Program-made: the position numbers and the translations under genes
Shown: one piece after another, positions 1 to 8,836 of the stretch
Numbering within the stretch: position 1 is the first letter of the stretch
How the letters are laid out: each line of letters begins with the position of its first letter
Notes under the pieces: model-generated
What the model saw: the letters and a program-made list of their open reading frames with translations, nothing else
Databases searched by the model: none
Told to the model about the DNA's origin: nothing
From: an uncultured Lachnospiraceae bacterium
Lineage (GTDB): Bacteria > Bacillota > Clostridia > Lachnospirales > Lachnospiraceae
NCBI GenBank assembly: GCA_910585545.1
Contig: CAJUFN010000002.1
Coordinates: forward strand, 246,428 to 310,427
DNA: 64,000 bases
Direction: 5' to 3'

Positions 1-1320
1 TGCAACACCGTTTACAGAGTACCCTGCTGCGATCGCAAGATGCGCCATTTTCACCTGACCATCGTAGAGAATAGCCATTTTTCTTACTTTTTCTTCATTG
101 CCCGGATACATTTCGCGAATCTTGATCACGAAACGGCGGTCAATCTCCTGTACGATCTGATATACACGAGGAAGAAGTTTAGAGAAAAGGTCGATCGGCC
201 ATTTTTCCAATGCTTCTGCCATAATTGTATGGTTTGTATATGCACATGTCTTTGTGGTAACTTCCCATGCTTCATCCCATGATAAATCTTCCTCATCAAG
301 AAGGATTCTCATAAGCTCTGCCACTGCTACCGTAGGATGTGTATCATTCATCTGAATAGTAACTTTTTCATAAAGTTTATGGATATCGTCATGTTCTCTC
401 TTATATTTCGCAACGATTTCCTGTAAACTTGCGGATACGAAGAAATACTGCTGTTTCAGACGAAGCTCTTTTCCTGCATAGTGGTTATCGTTTGGATACA
501 ATACTTCTGTGATTGTCTTTGCAAGGTTCTCCTGTTCTACGGCTTTATGGTAATTTCCGCGGTCAAACTCATCAAGACGGAAATCTGTGATTGCCTTTGC
601 ATCCCAGATACGAAGTGTATTTACGATCTCATTCCCATAACCTACGATTGGCATATCATAAGGAATCGCCAATACAGAAGAATAGTTCTGCTGGATGAAA
701 TGATTTCTTCCTGTCTTTTCATCCCAAGTTACCTGGATATCACCGCCGAAACGTACTTCTTTTGCATATTCATCACGGCGAACCTCAAATGGGTTGCCAT
801 TTTTAAGCCAGTTATCCGGTGTCTCTACCTGATAACCATCTCTAATCTGCTGTTTGAACATACCAAAATGATAACGAATACCACAGCCGTATGCTGCATA
901 GTTCAAAGATGCAAGTGAATCAAGGAAACATGCTGCAAGACGTCCAAGACCACCATTACCAAGCGCTGCATCCGGTTCCTGATCCTCAATTACATTAATA
1001 TCAAGTCCCATCTCATCCAACGCTTCTTTTACTTCTTTGTATTGGCAAAGATTGATCAGGTTGTTGCCAAGCGCACGCCCCATCAAAAATTCCATTGACA
1101 TATAATATACTGTCTTTGGATCCTGTTCTTTATATTTTTTCTGTGTCTCAAGCCAGTTGTCGATAATGATTTCTTTGATGGCATAGGAAACTGCCTGGAA
1201 AAGCTGCTCCTGTGTCGCCTCATCAATATTCTTACGGAATAAAGTTTTTACATTGTGCTCTACTTCTTTTTTAAATAATTTCTTGTCGAATGTACCTTTC
1301 AAATCTGCACTATAATACAT
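1..1320 (-). CDS. glgP: Glycogen/starch phosphorylase, N-terminal part (cut by window edge)
   Basis: Phosphorolysis of alpha-1,4-glucan to glucose-1-phosphate in the cytoplasm. I translated the minus strand from the ATG at 1320: 440 codons stay open to the window edge and read as the N-terminal half of the family, with the segments MSMEFLMGRALGNNL, ALGNGGLGRLAACF and NDTHPTVAVAEL. The C-terminal half with the PLP lysine lies outside. The start is supported by TAGGAGGG just upstream. That ribosome-binding site contains the TAG stop of ileS, so the two genes are almost certainly cotranscribed and ends are only 10 bases apart. The identification is firm; substrate preference (glycogen or maltodextrin) cannot be told here. 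Confidence 0.95.
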   Translation of the reverse strand, partial: MYYSADLKGTFDKKLFKKEVEHNVKTLFRKNIDEATQEQLFQAVSYAIKEIIIDNWLETQKKYKEQDPKTVYYMSMEFLMGRALGNNLINLCQYKEVKEALDEMGLDINVIEDQEPDAALGNGGLGRLAACFLDSLASLNYAAYGCGIRYHFGMFKQQIRDGYQVETPDNWLKNGNPFEVRRDEYAKEVRFGGDIQVTWDEKTGRNHFIQQNYSSVLAIPYDMPIVGYGNEIVNTLRIWDAKAITDFRLDEFDRGNYHKAVEQENLAKTITEVLYPNDNHYAGKELRLKQQYFFVSASLQEIVAKYKREHDDIHKLYEKVTIQMNDTHPTVAVAELMRILLDEEDLSWDEAWEVTTKTCAYTNHTIMAEALEKWPIDLFSKLLPRVYQIVQEIDRRFVIKIREMYPGNEEKVRKMAILYDGQVKMAHLAIAAGYSVNGVA

Positions 1321-1330
1321 GAATTCCCTC

Positions 1331-4300
1331 CTAAACTCTCTCTACACCTAAAGTTACTGCTTCTCCATTGATCTTCCACTCTTTTGTATATCCTGATGGA
1401 GTTGCTTTTGCGATTTCGACTGCCAATACTTCTTCGCCGATTTCACTGTTATATTTCTCAAAAATATTCTCTGCCTTTTCGCTTCCTTCGTATGTGACCT
1501 TAATCTTATCCATCACTTCAAAGTCTGCTTCTTTTCTCATCGTCTGCACTTTACTGATGATTTCTCTTACAAAACCTTCTTCCAAAAGATCCTCAGATAG
1601 ATTCGTATCAAGGACAACGGTGATTCCATTATCGTTCTCGGACACATATCCTTCCATTTGTGCAGTCTCAATCAGCAAGTCTTCACGGAATAATACCACT
1701 TCCTGACCGTTGATGTCAAGCTTTAATGCATCGGATGCATTCAATTCATCCATTGCCGTATTACCATCAACTTCAGAAAGAGCAGCTCTAATACCGCCAA
1801 GAAGCTTTCCGTATTTTGGTCCGACTGTCTTAAGCTGCGGCTTAAATGAGTAAGAAGTAAAGTCTCTTACGTCATCTGTAAATACGATTTCTTTTACATT
1901 TAATTCTTCTGCAACAATCTCCTGATAGAATACCGGAAGCGCTTTTGCTGCTTTTACAAACATCTTGCCGATTGGCTGACGATTCTTGATATTCGCAGTA
2001 TTTCTGCAGGCACGGCCCATCACAACGAGCTTCAATACTTCTTCCATGTTCTGTTCTAATTCTGCATCGATCATTGCTTCATTTACAACCGGGAAGTCGC
2101 AAAGATGTACGCTTTCCGGTGCATCCTTATCAATACTTCTTACAAGATTCTGATAAATCTCTTCCGTCATAAACGGAATCATCGGTGCCGCTGTCTTCGC
2201 AACTGTCACAAGTGCGGTATAAAGCGTCATATAGGCATTGATCTTATCCTGCTCCATACCCTTTGCCCAGAAACGCTCACGGCTTCTTCTTACATACCAG
2301 TTACTCATATCATCCACGAAATCCTGCAATGCTCTTGCACTTTCCGGGATACGATAATTCTCAAGGTTGTTGTCCACTGTCTTCACGAGTGTATTTAACT
2401 TTGAAAGTAACCATTTGTCCATAACCGGCAGTTTATCGTACTCCAAAGTATATTTTGTTGCATCAAACTCATCAATATTCGCATAAAGTACAAAGAACGC
2501 ATAGGTATTCCAAAGTGTACCCATGAATTTTCTCTGACCCTCGGTAACGATCTTTCCATGGAAACGGTTTGGCAGCCACGGTGCACTGTTGATATAGAAA
2601 TACCAGCGGATTGCATCTGCTCCATATTCCTCCAATGCTTCAAACGGGTCAACCGCATTTCCTTTGGACTTACTCATCTTCTGTCCTTTTTCGTCCTGTA
2701 CATGTCCAAGGACGATTACATTCTTGTATGGCGCTTCATTGAATACTAATGTCGAAATTGCCAATAAAGAATAGAACCATCCACGTGTCTGGTCAACAGC
2801 CTCGGAGATAAAGTTCGCCGGGAACTGCTGCTCAAATAACTCTTTATTTTCAAATGGATAGTGGTGCTGTGCAAATGGCATGGCTCCACTGTCAAACCAG
2901 CAATCGATTACTTCCGGTACGCGATGCATTTCCTTGCCGCAGTGCGGACATTTGATTGTTACACCGTCAATAAACGGACGATGAAGCTCAATGTCATCCG
3001 GACAATTCTCGGACATGGACTTTAATTCCTCAATGCTTCCAATCGCATGCTGATGTCCGCATTCACACTCCCAGATATTAAGCGGAGTTCCCCAGTAACG
3101 GTTACGGCTGATGCCCCAGTCCTGCACGTTCTCTAACCAGTCACCAAAACGTCCCTTACCGATGCTTTCCGGAATCCAGTTGATTGTATTATTATTTCTG
3201 ATCAAATCATCTTTTACCGCTGTCATCTTAATGAACCATGACTCACGCGCATAATAAATAAGCGGTGTGTCACATCTCCAGCAGTGTGGATAGCTATGCT
3301 CAAAATTCGGAGCAGAGAAAAGAAGTCCTCTCTTTTCCAAATCTTCTAATACCAACGGATCTGCTTTCTTACAAAATGTTCCAGCCCAAGGAGTCTCTTC
3401 TGTCATCTCGCCTTTTTCATTTACCAGCTGAAGGAACGGAAGGTCGTATTTACGTCCTACCTGCGAGTCATCTTCACCAAATGCAGGCGCAATATGAACA
3501 ACACCTGTACCGTCTGTCAATGTAACATAGGTATCGCATGTCACATAGTAAGCTTTTTTCTTTAATTCCACAAATGGGAACAGCGGCTCATATTCCTTTC
3601 CTTCCAGATCGGTTCCCACATAAGTTTCTAACACTTCATATGCCGGACCTTCCTGGGCAAGCTTTCCTAATACCGTATCAAGAAGCGCTTCCGCCATATA
3701 ATAGGTATAGCCATCTGCCGCCTTTACTTTTACATAAGTCTCATTTGGATTTACACAAAGCGCTACGTTTGAAGGCAACGTCCAAGGTGTTGTCGTCCAT
3801 GCAAGGATATAAGCATCTTCATCTTTTACTTTAAATCTTGCGATTGCAGAACGTTCTTTCACGTCTTTATATCCCTGTGCTACTTCGTGACTGGAAAGAG
3901 GTGTCCCGCAACGCGGACAATAAGGTACGATCTTATATCCTTTGTACAAAAGACCTTTCTCCCAGATTTGTTTTAATGCCCACCACTCAGATTCTATAAA
4001 GTTATTGTGGTAGGTTACATATGGATCATCCATATCTGCCCAGAAACCAACTGTTGCGGAGAAATCCTCCCACATACCCTTGTATTTCCAGACACTTTCC
4101 TTACAGTGACCGATAAATGGCTCCAAGCCATATTCTTCGATCTGCTCCTTGCCATCTAAGCCAAGTAATTTTTCTACTTCCAATTCTACCGGCAGACCAT
4201 GCGTATCCCATCCGGCCTTTCTTGGTACCATGTATCCTTTCATTGTACGGTATCTTGGAATCATATCCTTGATAACACGTGTCAATACATGGCCGATATG

Positions 4301-4462
4301 CGGCTTTCCGTTTGCTGTCGGAGGTCCGTCATAAAATGTATAGGTTTCCCCCTCCTTACGGTTCTCCATACTCTTCTCAAAAATGTGGTTTTCTGCCCAA
4401 AATTTTTCTGTCTTTTTTTCCCGATCAACAAATCTTAGATCAGGTGATACTTTCTGATACAT
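1331..4462 (-). CDS. ileS: Isoleucyl-tRNA synthetase
   Basis: Charges tRNA-Ile with isoleucine in the cytoplasm. The class I signatures are present: HIGH (in NGKPHIGHVLT, near residue 55) and KMSKS (in GQKMSKSKGNAV, about residue 600). The central part carries the editing domain and zinc-type Cys pairs (CPRCG, CPHCG), followed by the anticodon-binding region. At about 1,043 residues it is longer than the roughly 930-residue type 1 bacterial enzymes and fits the longer type 2 form, a class that includes mupirocin-tolerant enzymes; tolerance here is inference. I chose the ATG at 4462, not an upstream in-frame ATG at 4501, because AAAGGAAG precedes it and MYQKVSPDLRF is the usual N-terminus. Expression is under a T-box leader. 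Confidence 0.97.
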   Translation of the reverse strand: MYQKVSPDLRFVDREKKTEKFWAENHIFEKSMENRKEGETYTFYDGPPTANGKPHIGHVLTRVIKDMIPRYRTMKGYMVPRKAGWDTHGLPVELEVEKLLGLDGKEQIEEYGLEPFIGHCKESVWKYKGMWEDFSATVGFWADMDDPYVTYHNNFIESEWWALKQIWEKGLLYKGYKIVPYCPRCGTPLSSHEVAQGYKDVKERSAIARFKVKDEDAYILAWTTTPWTLPSNVALCVNPNETYVKVKAADGYTYYMAEALLDTVLGKLAQEGPAYEVLETYVGTDLEGKEYEPLFPFVELKKKAYYVTCDTYVTLTDGTGVVHIAPAFGEDDSQVGRKYDLPFLQLVNEKGEMTEETPWAGTFCKKADPLVLEDLEKRGLLFSAPNFEHSYPHCWRCDTPLIYYARESWFIKMTAVKDDLIRNNNTINWIPESIGKGRFGDWLENVQDWGISRNRYWGTPLNIWECECGHQHAIGSIEELKSMSENCPDDIELHRPFIDGVTIKCPHCGKEMHRVPEVIDCWFDSGAMPFAQHHYPFENKELFEQQFPANFISEAVDQTRGWFYSLLAISTLVFNEAPYKNVIVLGHVQDEKGQKMSKSKGNAVDPFEALEEYGADAIRWYFYINSAPWLPNRFHGKIVTEGQRKFMGTLWNTYAFFVLYANIDEFDATKYTLEYDKLPVMDKWLLSKLNTLVKTVDNNLENYRIPESARALQDFVDDMSNWYVRRSRERFWAKGMEQDKINAYMTLYTALVTVAKTAAPMIPFMTEEIYQNLVRSIDKDAPESVHLCDFPVVNEAMIDAELEQNMEEVLKLVVMGRACRNTANIKNRQPIGKMFVKAAKALPVFYQEIVAEELNVKEIVFTDDVRDFTSYSFKPQLKTVGPKYGKLLGGIRAALSEVDGNTAMDELNASDALKLDINGQEVVLFREDLLIETAQMEGYVSENDNGITVVLDTNLSEDLLEEGFVREIISKVQTMRKEADFEVMDKIKVTYEGSEKAENIFEKYNSEIGEEVLAVEIAKATPSGYTKEWKINGEAVTLGVERV

Positions 4463-4532
4463 GAATCTTCTTCCTTTCATGAATTTGGCGATGGTATGCA
4501 TCCTGAATACTCAAATTACACGTATCTCTCTT

Positions 4533-4572
4533 AAAAATGCAGAAGACTTCCGCCCTAAAAGGGCGAAAGTCT
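4533..4572 (-). terminator. T-box intrinsic terminator
   Basis: On the minus strand GACTTTCGCCC, a TTTTA loop and GGGCGGAAGTC form a GC-rich hairpin followed by TTCTGCATTTTT. It follows the T-box core directly, so it is the terminator arm of the leader switch. Confidence 0.9.
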
Positions 4573-4812
4573 ATAATTCATTCGCTATACCACCTTTAAC
4601 AATATGCTTCACATACGTTCCATGTAACGGCGGAACCCCGGCAGTACTTACTATTCCCAAATCTCGATGTTTTCTTACGTCGTATTATTCAGTAACTGCA
4701 GCTCTGAAGTGATATTCAGATATCCCTACTCGCATCGGTTTTCCACCATCCCCGATTCTCTGTTCCTTTTGCTGATATCCTACTGTCTTCGTCCTAGCTT
4801 TTTTCCGTATAC
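4533..4812 (-). promoter_or_regulatory. T-box leader (tRNA-Ile responsive) of ileS
   Basis: Read on the minus strand, the leader has a stem I segment with GGTGGAAAACC and then GAATATCACTTCAGAG. This is the usual specifier-loop context, with ATC (4713-4711), an Ile codon. Next comes a T-box core AAAGGTGGTATAGCGA (about 4581-4597, minus), a slightly degenerate form of the consensus, and then a terminator hairpin. Uncharged tRNA-Ile should stabilise the antiterminator and turn on ileS. The limits are approximate. Confidence 0.92.
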
Positions 4813-4818
4813 CCCATT

Positions 4819-4847
4819 ATTATACGGTGTTCGCCATCAGCCGTCAA
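4819..4847 (-). promoter_or_regulatory. Sigma-A type promoter of the ileS leader
   Basis: Minus strand: TTGACG at 4847-4842, a 17-base spacer and TATAAT at 4824-4819. The promoter overlaps the last codons of the upstream gene that ends at 4837. It places the transcript start close to 4812, just before the T-box stem I. Confidence 0.9.
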
Positions 4848-5829
4848 GCTCTTTTCTTCTATATAGCTGAAATAAAAGCAGCAGTTCTGCCAAAATAGCA
4901 ATTCCCTGATAAATAACGATATTTTTTATGATTTGCAATATTTTCATATCAAAAAGAGTTTTCGGGATTTTCGCAAGGAAAATCAATGCCTCTTTCTTTT
5001 CTTGGAATTTTCTTGCCCAAAACTCAAAATCAGACCATTTTTCCGGAAACAGCTCCGCAGGAAAATGAATATTACGCACAATTTCAAACAATAAAACGAC
5101 TATCACAATGCCTAGAATCAGTCCCCATATCCATTTTTCCTTTTTGCTTCCACTCCCTTTTTGATACGTCCGTATATCCTTAATAAGCCATACGCCTACT
5201 AAAACAGGAACCACCAAAAGGAGCATGTCCAGAAGCATTCTTATGATCGTATAATCAAGAACAGCACCGTTACCAACTGTTCTTTGCATATCTTCCTCTA
5301 TGATATCCAATGTCTTTTCGTCATCATCTTTTTGCGTAAATCGCTCATATGTAACTCCCATATGTTCTGTCGGTTCATAGAAAAAAAGATTTTCTTCATG
5401 TTTTATAATATCCACAATCTCATAAGAGTGTCCATTGTACTGTAGATTAAGCCCTTTCCCATCTGCATTTCCAAACAATTTATAAGAAAGCGCTGAACTG
5501 ACGATACAACTTTCCGTACTTTCTGTATCCAGAACCCAGATGGTTTCTAATAAATAATCGCTTCTTCCATGCAAAGCAAAAGCAGTTGTCTCCGCCATCC
5601 TGTCCAGGTCCTCATTTCCTACCTGAACTCCCTCATCCTCTCTCCAAAGAACTCCGTTTTGTTCATTCTGATACGGATTGACTACAAATTCCAGGCCCCC
5701 TTTTGCCGCAAAACTCACATCTTCCAGTTTTTCTTCAAACAAGTGCATCTGGTGGACACTTAATATATAAAAGCAGATTGCCGCGAGAGAGAATACAGCA
5801 CATACAATCCGCTTTTTTGTCACCCTCAC
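4837..5829 (-). CDS. MacB-like membrane protein (one N-terminal and three C-terminal membrane segments)
   Basis: The function is not established. The 330-residue protein has an N-terminal membrane anchor (about 8-27) and an extracytoplasmic domain (about 30-190). A segment of that domain, SSALSYKLFGNADGKGLNL followed by YEIVDIIK, resembles the MacB periplasmic core domain. Three C-terminal membrane segments follow (about 200-218, 234-252 and 300-320). This is the layout of a MacB/FtsX-type permease, though the C-terminal part is divergent. The start is GTG, overlapping the TGA stop of the HlyD-type gene as GTGA, with AGGAGG upstream, so translation is coupled. It is the last gene of the ten-gene run. 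No ATPase is fused or adjacent; the only ATPase of the run is at 10215-10883. Confidence 0.7.
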   Translation of the reverse strand: MRVTKKRIVCAVFSLAAICFYILSVHQMHLFEEKLEDVSFAAKGGLEFVVNPYQNEQNGVLWREDEGVQVGNEDLDRMAETTAFALHGRSDYLLETIWVLDTESTESCIVSSALSYKLFGNADGKGLNLQYNGHSYEIVDIIKHEENLFFYEPTEHMGVTYERFTQKDDDEKTLDIIEEDMQRTVGNGAVLDYTIIRMLLDMLLLVVPVLVGVWLIKDIRTYQKGSGSKKEKWIWGLILGIVIVVLLFEIVRNIHFPAELFPEKWSDFEFWARKFQEKKEALIFLAKIPKTLFDMKILQIIKNIVIYQGIAILAELLLLFQLYRRKELDG

Positions 5830-7160
5830 TGCTCCTCCTGCAGCTTCACCCGGCCGCCATTTCTTAGTTCTTTTGTCGAGGAAACAATAACCTTCCCATT
5901 GCCAAAACCTTCCAGTGCTGCATATCGATTTCCTTTATACTGCACCTCTACATCCACTTGCCTTGCCACTTGTTCATCCCCAAGAATGGATTTCTTCTCA
6001 TCAAGCACATACACAAAATACTTTCCTGGTTCTGCTTGATGGAGTGCACCTAGCGGCACACAACTTGAATATTTCTTCTTTTCCGTCTTGATCTCCATAT
6101 TGAAAACTGTTCCAACCGGAATCGTATTGCCCTCTAAAAGCACCGAGACTTCCAGCCCCATTCCCGTTTCCGACTGTCCCACCGCAGCAATCTTCAAATC
6201 ACCTAATTGCTCCAATTCTTTTGTCGAAAACATTTCCGAGGAAATACTTACCGCTTTTCCGATCACCAGATATTCTTTCTGTTCCTCCGAAAACTGTCCT
6301 TTCAAAATCAACCCCTCTGACGCACTGGCGATAAAAATATCCCCCATTCCGCTCGTCATGTTTCCCGGTCTTACATTTACCTGTGAAATGACTCCATTCG
6401 TCGGTGATATAATTTTCCCCTTTTTTTCTTCCAATGCTTTCAGCAGATTTAATTCCTCTTCCTTCGTCTGCCGCTCCATTTCCATCTGTATAGAAGGAAT
6501 CTGTTCTACTTCCGGTATATTTAAAGAATCCAGCATTTTCTGTGCCTGATATATGTTCTCTTCACGCATATCTACTGCCATATCATATGCAGACTGCTTC
6601 TCTTGTATCTTCTGTTCAAACTCTTCTTTTGTCCTCCCCGGATAGCTTTCCGGATTATTCATAAAGCTCCGATATTCTTCTCTTGCTGCTTCCAAATCCT
6701 CTGCCGCTTCTTCTACCGCTTCGTTTCCGGACGCTACGGTTCTCTGATAATCTGTTTCTGCCTGCGATATTGTCAATTCCCTCGACTGGCGGGATATCTC
6801 CCTTGCCTTCGCGTCAGCCTCAATCTGCTGCTCGATACTCTTTAACTCCTGCTCTTTTCGCTCCGTATCTTTCTTCAACCGTGCCTCATCCAGCTCAAAC
6901 AGGATATCGCCTTCTTTTATCTCCTGCCCTTCGATTACATTCACAGACTTGACTAACTGCTGCGTTCCTATCATAACCGGAATCTCTTTTTTGGCCTCTA
7001 CAACACCGCTTCCTTTGATGTTCGGCCCCATTTCCATCGCCTCTGCTTTCTCAAGCATTACCTTCGGCGTTCCCAGATTATATATTACTCTTGAAAGAAT
7101 CGTAAATACGACCATCAATGCCAAAAATACAATTGCTGTTTTGATTAATTTCTGTTTCAT
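5826..7160 (-). CDS. HlyD/RND-type adaptor (membrane fusion) protein
   Basis: This 444-residue protein has one membrane segment (about 7-27) and a split lipoyl-type domain: VKSVNVIEGQEIKEGDILF near 70-90 and ISPTNGVISQVNVRPGNM near 255-275. Between the halves lies a long charged helical hairpin (about 95-245). A beta-barrel and membrane-proximal part follow. This is the architecture of adaptor proteins that couple exporters across the envelope. In Gram-positives such proteins often work with MacB-type ABC exporters, and a MacB-like protein is encoded directly downstream with a 4-base overlap. The partner ATPase is not obvious. The family call is firm; the substrate is unknown. Confidence 0.88.
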   Translation of the reverse strand: MKQKLIKTAIVFLALMVVFTILSRVIYNLGTPKVMLEKAEAMEMGPNIKGSGVVEAKKEIPVMIGTQQLVKSVNVIEGQEIKEGDILFELDEARLKKDTERKEQELKSIEQQIEADAKAREISRQSRELTISQAETDYQRTVASGNEAVEEAAEDLEAAREEYRSFMNNPESYPGRTKEEFEQKIQEKQSAYDMAVDMREENIYQAQKMLDSLNIPEVEQIPSIQMEMERQTKEEELNLLKALEEKKGKIISPTNGVISQVNVRPGNMTSGMGDIFIASASEGLILKGQFSEEQKEYLVIGKAVSISSEMFSTKELEQLGDLKIAAVGQSETGMGLEVSVLLEGNTIPVGTVFNMEIKTEKKKYSSCVPLGALHQAEPGKYFVYVLDEKKSILGDEQVARQVDVEVQYKGNRYAALEGFGNGKVIVSSTKELRNGGRVKLQEEQ

Positions 7161-7164
7161 TCCC

Positions 7165-8004
7165 CTACTCCTTCATCCCCATATATGAAATTCCTTTTTC
7201 CAGATACTCTTGTCCGCCTAAGAAAACCAGAAGCGCAGGTATCAGTGAGATCACAGATGCCGCAAACGCAATCCCCGCATTTTCCGGTTCGATTGACGGA
7301 AGAAAAATAGACATCGGCCAACGCACCTTATCTTTCAAGAATGTCATCGGCTGTTCCACCAGATTCCAGTATTCGAGAAAACTCAGCACAATAACGGAGA
7401 AAATGCCGGATTTTCCAAGCGGAAGCCCAATCTCCAGGAACAGCTGCCATTCAGATGCCCCATCGATTCTTCCCGCCTCCAAAATCTCATTTGGAATCCC
7501 GCGAAAAGAATTATAAAGAATAAATACCGGAAAGGTAGAAAAAATACCCGGAAGAATCAATGCCCATAAGGTATTGAGCAAATTTATCTTATTTAACACC
7601 AGATATTCCGATAACATCAATACCTGAAACGGCATCATCATCAATATAATATACAGCAAAAACAGTACTCTGTGAAACGGGAATTTATATTTCGCAAAGC
7701 CCCACGCCCCGGGTACTGCCACCAAAAGCTGACCGATCAACACTCCCACAACAATCTTGATCGAATTCCAAAACGTCACAAAAAATCCCGGCGTATCGAG
7801 CAAAACCTCTACCCAGGAACGAAGCGTTGGTTCCCTCGGCAGGATGCTCCAGTCTGCATAACCGCTTGCCGCAGATAACGCCGGCGCCAAAGATTCCAAA
7901 AGTTCGCCTTTTCCCATGAAAGAACCTACGCACACAAACACAATTGGATAACAACAAATAAATCCAATCAAAAACAACGCACACTTCCAAACTATTTTTT
8001 TCAT
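7165..8004 (-). CDS. ABC sugar-type permease, MalG/MsmG family
   Basis: Integral membrane subunit of a carbohydrate-type ABC importer. About six membrane segments are visible, and the EAA loop reads EAGRIDGASEWQLFLEIGLP, where the ATPase would dock. I chose the ATG at 8004, which overlaps the upstream permease stop as ATGA, rather than an upstream ATG at 8022. It gives about 279 residues, normal for the family. No MsmK/MalK-type ATPase is in the window, so a shared ATPase encoded elsewhere is likely if this is a true importer. It sits between its partner permease and an HlyD-type adaptor, which is unusual. Confidence 0.9.
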   Translation of the reverse strand: MKKIVWKCALFLIGFICCYPIVFVCVGSFMGKGELLESLAPALSAASGYADWSILPREPTLRSWVEVLLDTPGFFVTFWNSIKIVVGVLIGQLLVAVPGAWGFAKYKFPFHRVLFLLYIILMMMPFQVLMLSEYLVLNKINLLNTLWALILPGIFSTFPVFILYNSFRGIPNEILEAGRIDGASEWQLFLEIGLPLGKSGIFSVIVLSFLEYWNLVEQPMTFLKDKVRWPMSIFLPSIEPENAGIAFAASVISLIPALLVFLGGQEYLEKGISYMGMKE

Positions 8005-8834
8005 TCTTTTCTGCGCCCCCATAATCCCAAAATCAACACAAGCAATACAACAGAGAGCGAGACAGCTCCGGCTGCCATTTTGTCTAACTCCAAATTCCGG
8101 AACCAGTTATTAAACAAATGCTGCAAAAGGTAAATACTTCCATGCGGATAATCTCCTGCAACCAAATACGCTTCGCGGAATACTTTAAATGAGTTGAGCA
8201 GCGATATAACCGTGACTGTAAAAAAAGTCCCCTTCAGATTCGGAATCGTCATTTTCCAAAAACACTGCCATTCCCCTGCGCCATCCACACGCGCCGCTTC
8301 ATAAATATCTCCGGGTATCATGGAAATCCCCGCTAGCCACAGGATAACCGTATAACCAAGATTCTTCCACACATAGCTGAACACCAGAATCCAGAAAGAA
8401 TATGACGTGTTCATCCAATTTGGTCCATTCACACCAAATATATGTAAAAATCCATTCAAAAAACCATTTCCGGAAAACAAAAACTGCCACAGCAGAACAA
8501 CCGAAGCAACAGGAATTGCCATCGGCACCAATACCCCTGTTTTAATAATTTTTGAAACCTGGGAGTTTTTCGTCAAAAGCACCGCAATCCCAAGCGACAG
8601 CGACAGCAGAATCGGAATGCACACTGCCACAAAATGCACTGTGTTCCCCATCGCCAGCGCAAACGCCTTATTTTGGAACACTTCCATAAAATTTGCCATT
8701 CCGATAAAGTTCCCTGTGGCTGCCTGCATGAATGCTCTTCGCACCACATCAATATATGGCAAAATAATAAATATTAATATTCCAATAAACCCGGGCATAA
8801 TGAAAAAATACCCTGTCACCCATCTCTTTTTCAT
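8001..8834 (-). CDS. ABC sugar-type permease, MalF/MsmF family
   Basis: Partner permease of the preceding entry. It has about six membrane segments and a clear EAA loop, EAARVDGAGEWQCFWKMTIP. Two ATG codons lie in tandem at 8837 and 8834; GGCGGAG leaves only two bases before the first and five before the second, so I use 8834. The upstream binding-protein stop overlaps as TAATG, so the genes are translationally coupled. Length (about 277) is normal. The substrate cannot be told from the permease. Confidence 0.9.
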   Translation of the reverse strand: MKKRWVTGYFFIMPGFIGILIFIILPYIDVVRRAFMQAATGNFIGMANFMEVFQNKAFALAMGNTVHFVAVCIPILLSLSLGIAVLLTKNSQVSKIIKTGVLVPMAIPVASVVLLWQFLFSGNGFLNGFLHIFGVNGPNWMNTSYSFWILVFSYVWKNLGYTVILWLAGISMIPGDIYEAARVDGAGEWQCFWKMTIPNLKGTFFTVTVISLLNSFKVFREAYLVAGDYPHGSIYLLQHLFNNWFRNLELDKMAAGAVSLSVVLLVLILGLWGRRKE

Positions 8835-8836
8835 CA

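Noticed and set aside
481..918. 145-codon plus-strand frame opposite glgP
   Set aside because: Lies fully inside the glycogen phosphorylase gene and has no family or start signal.
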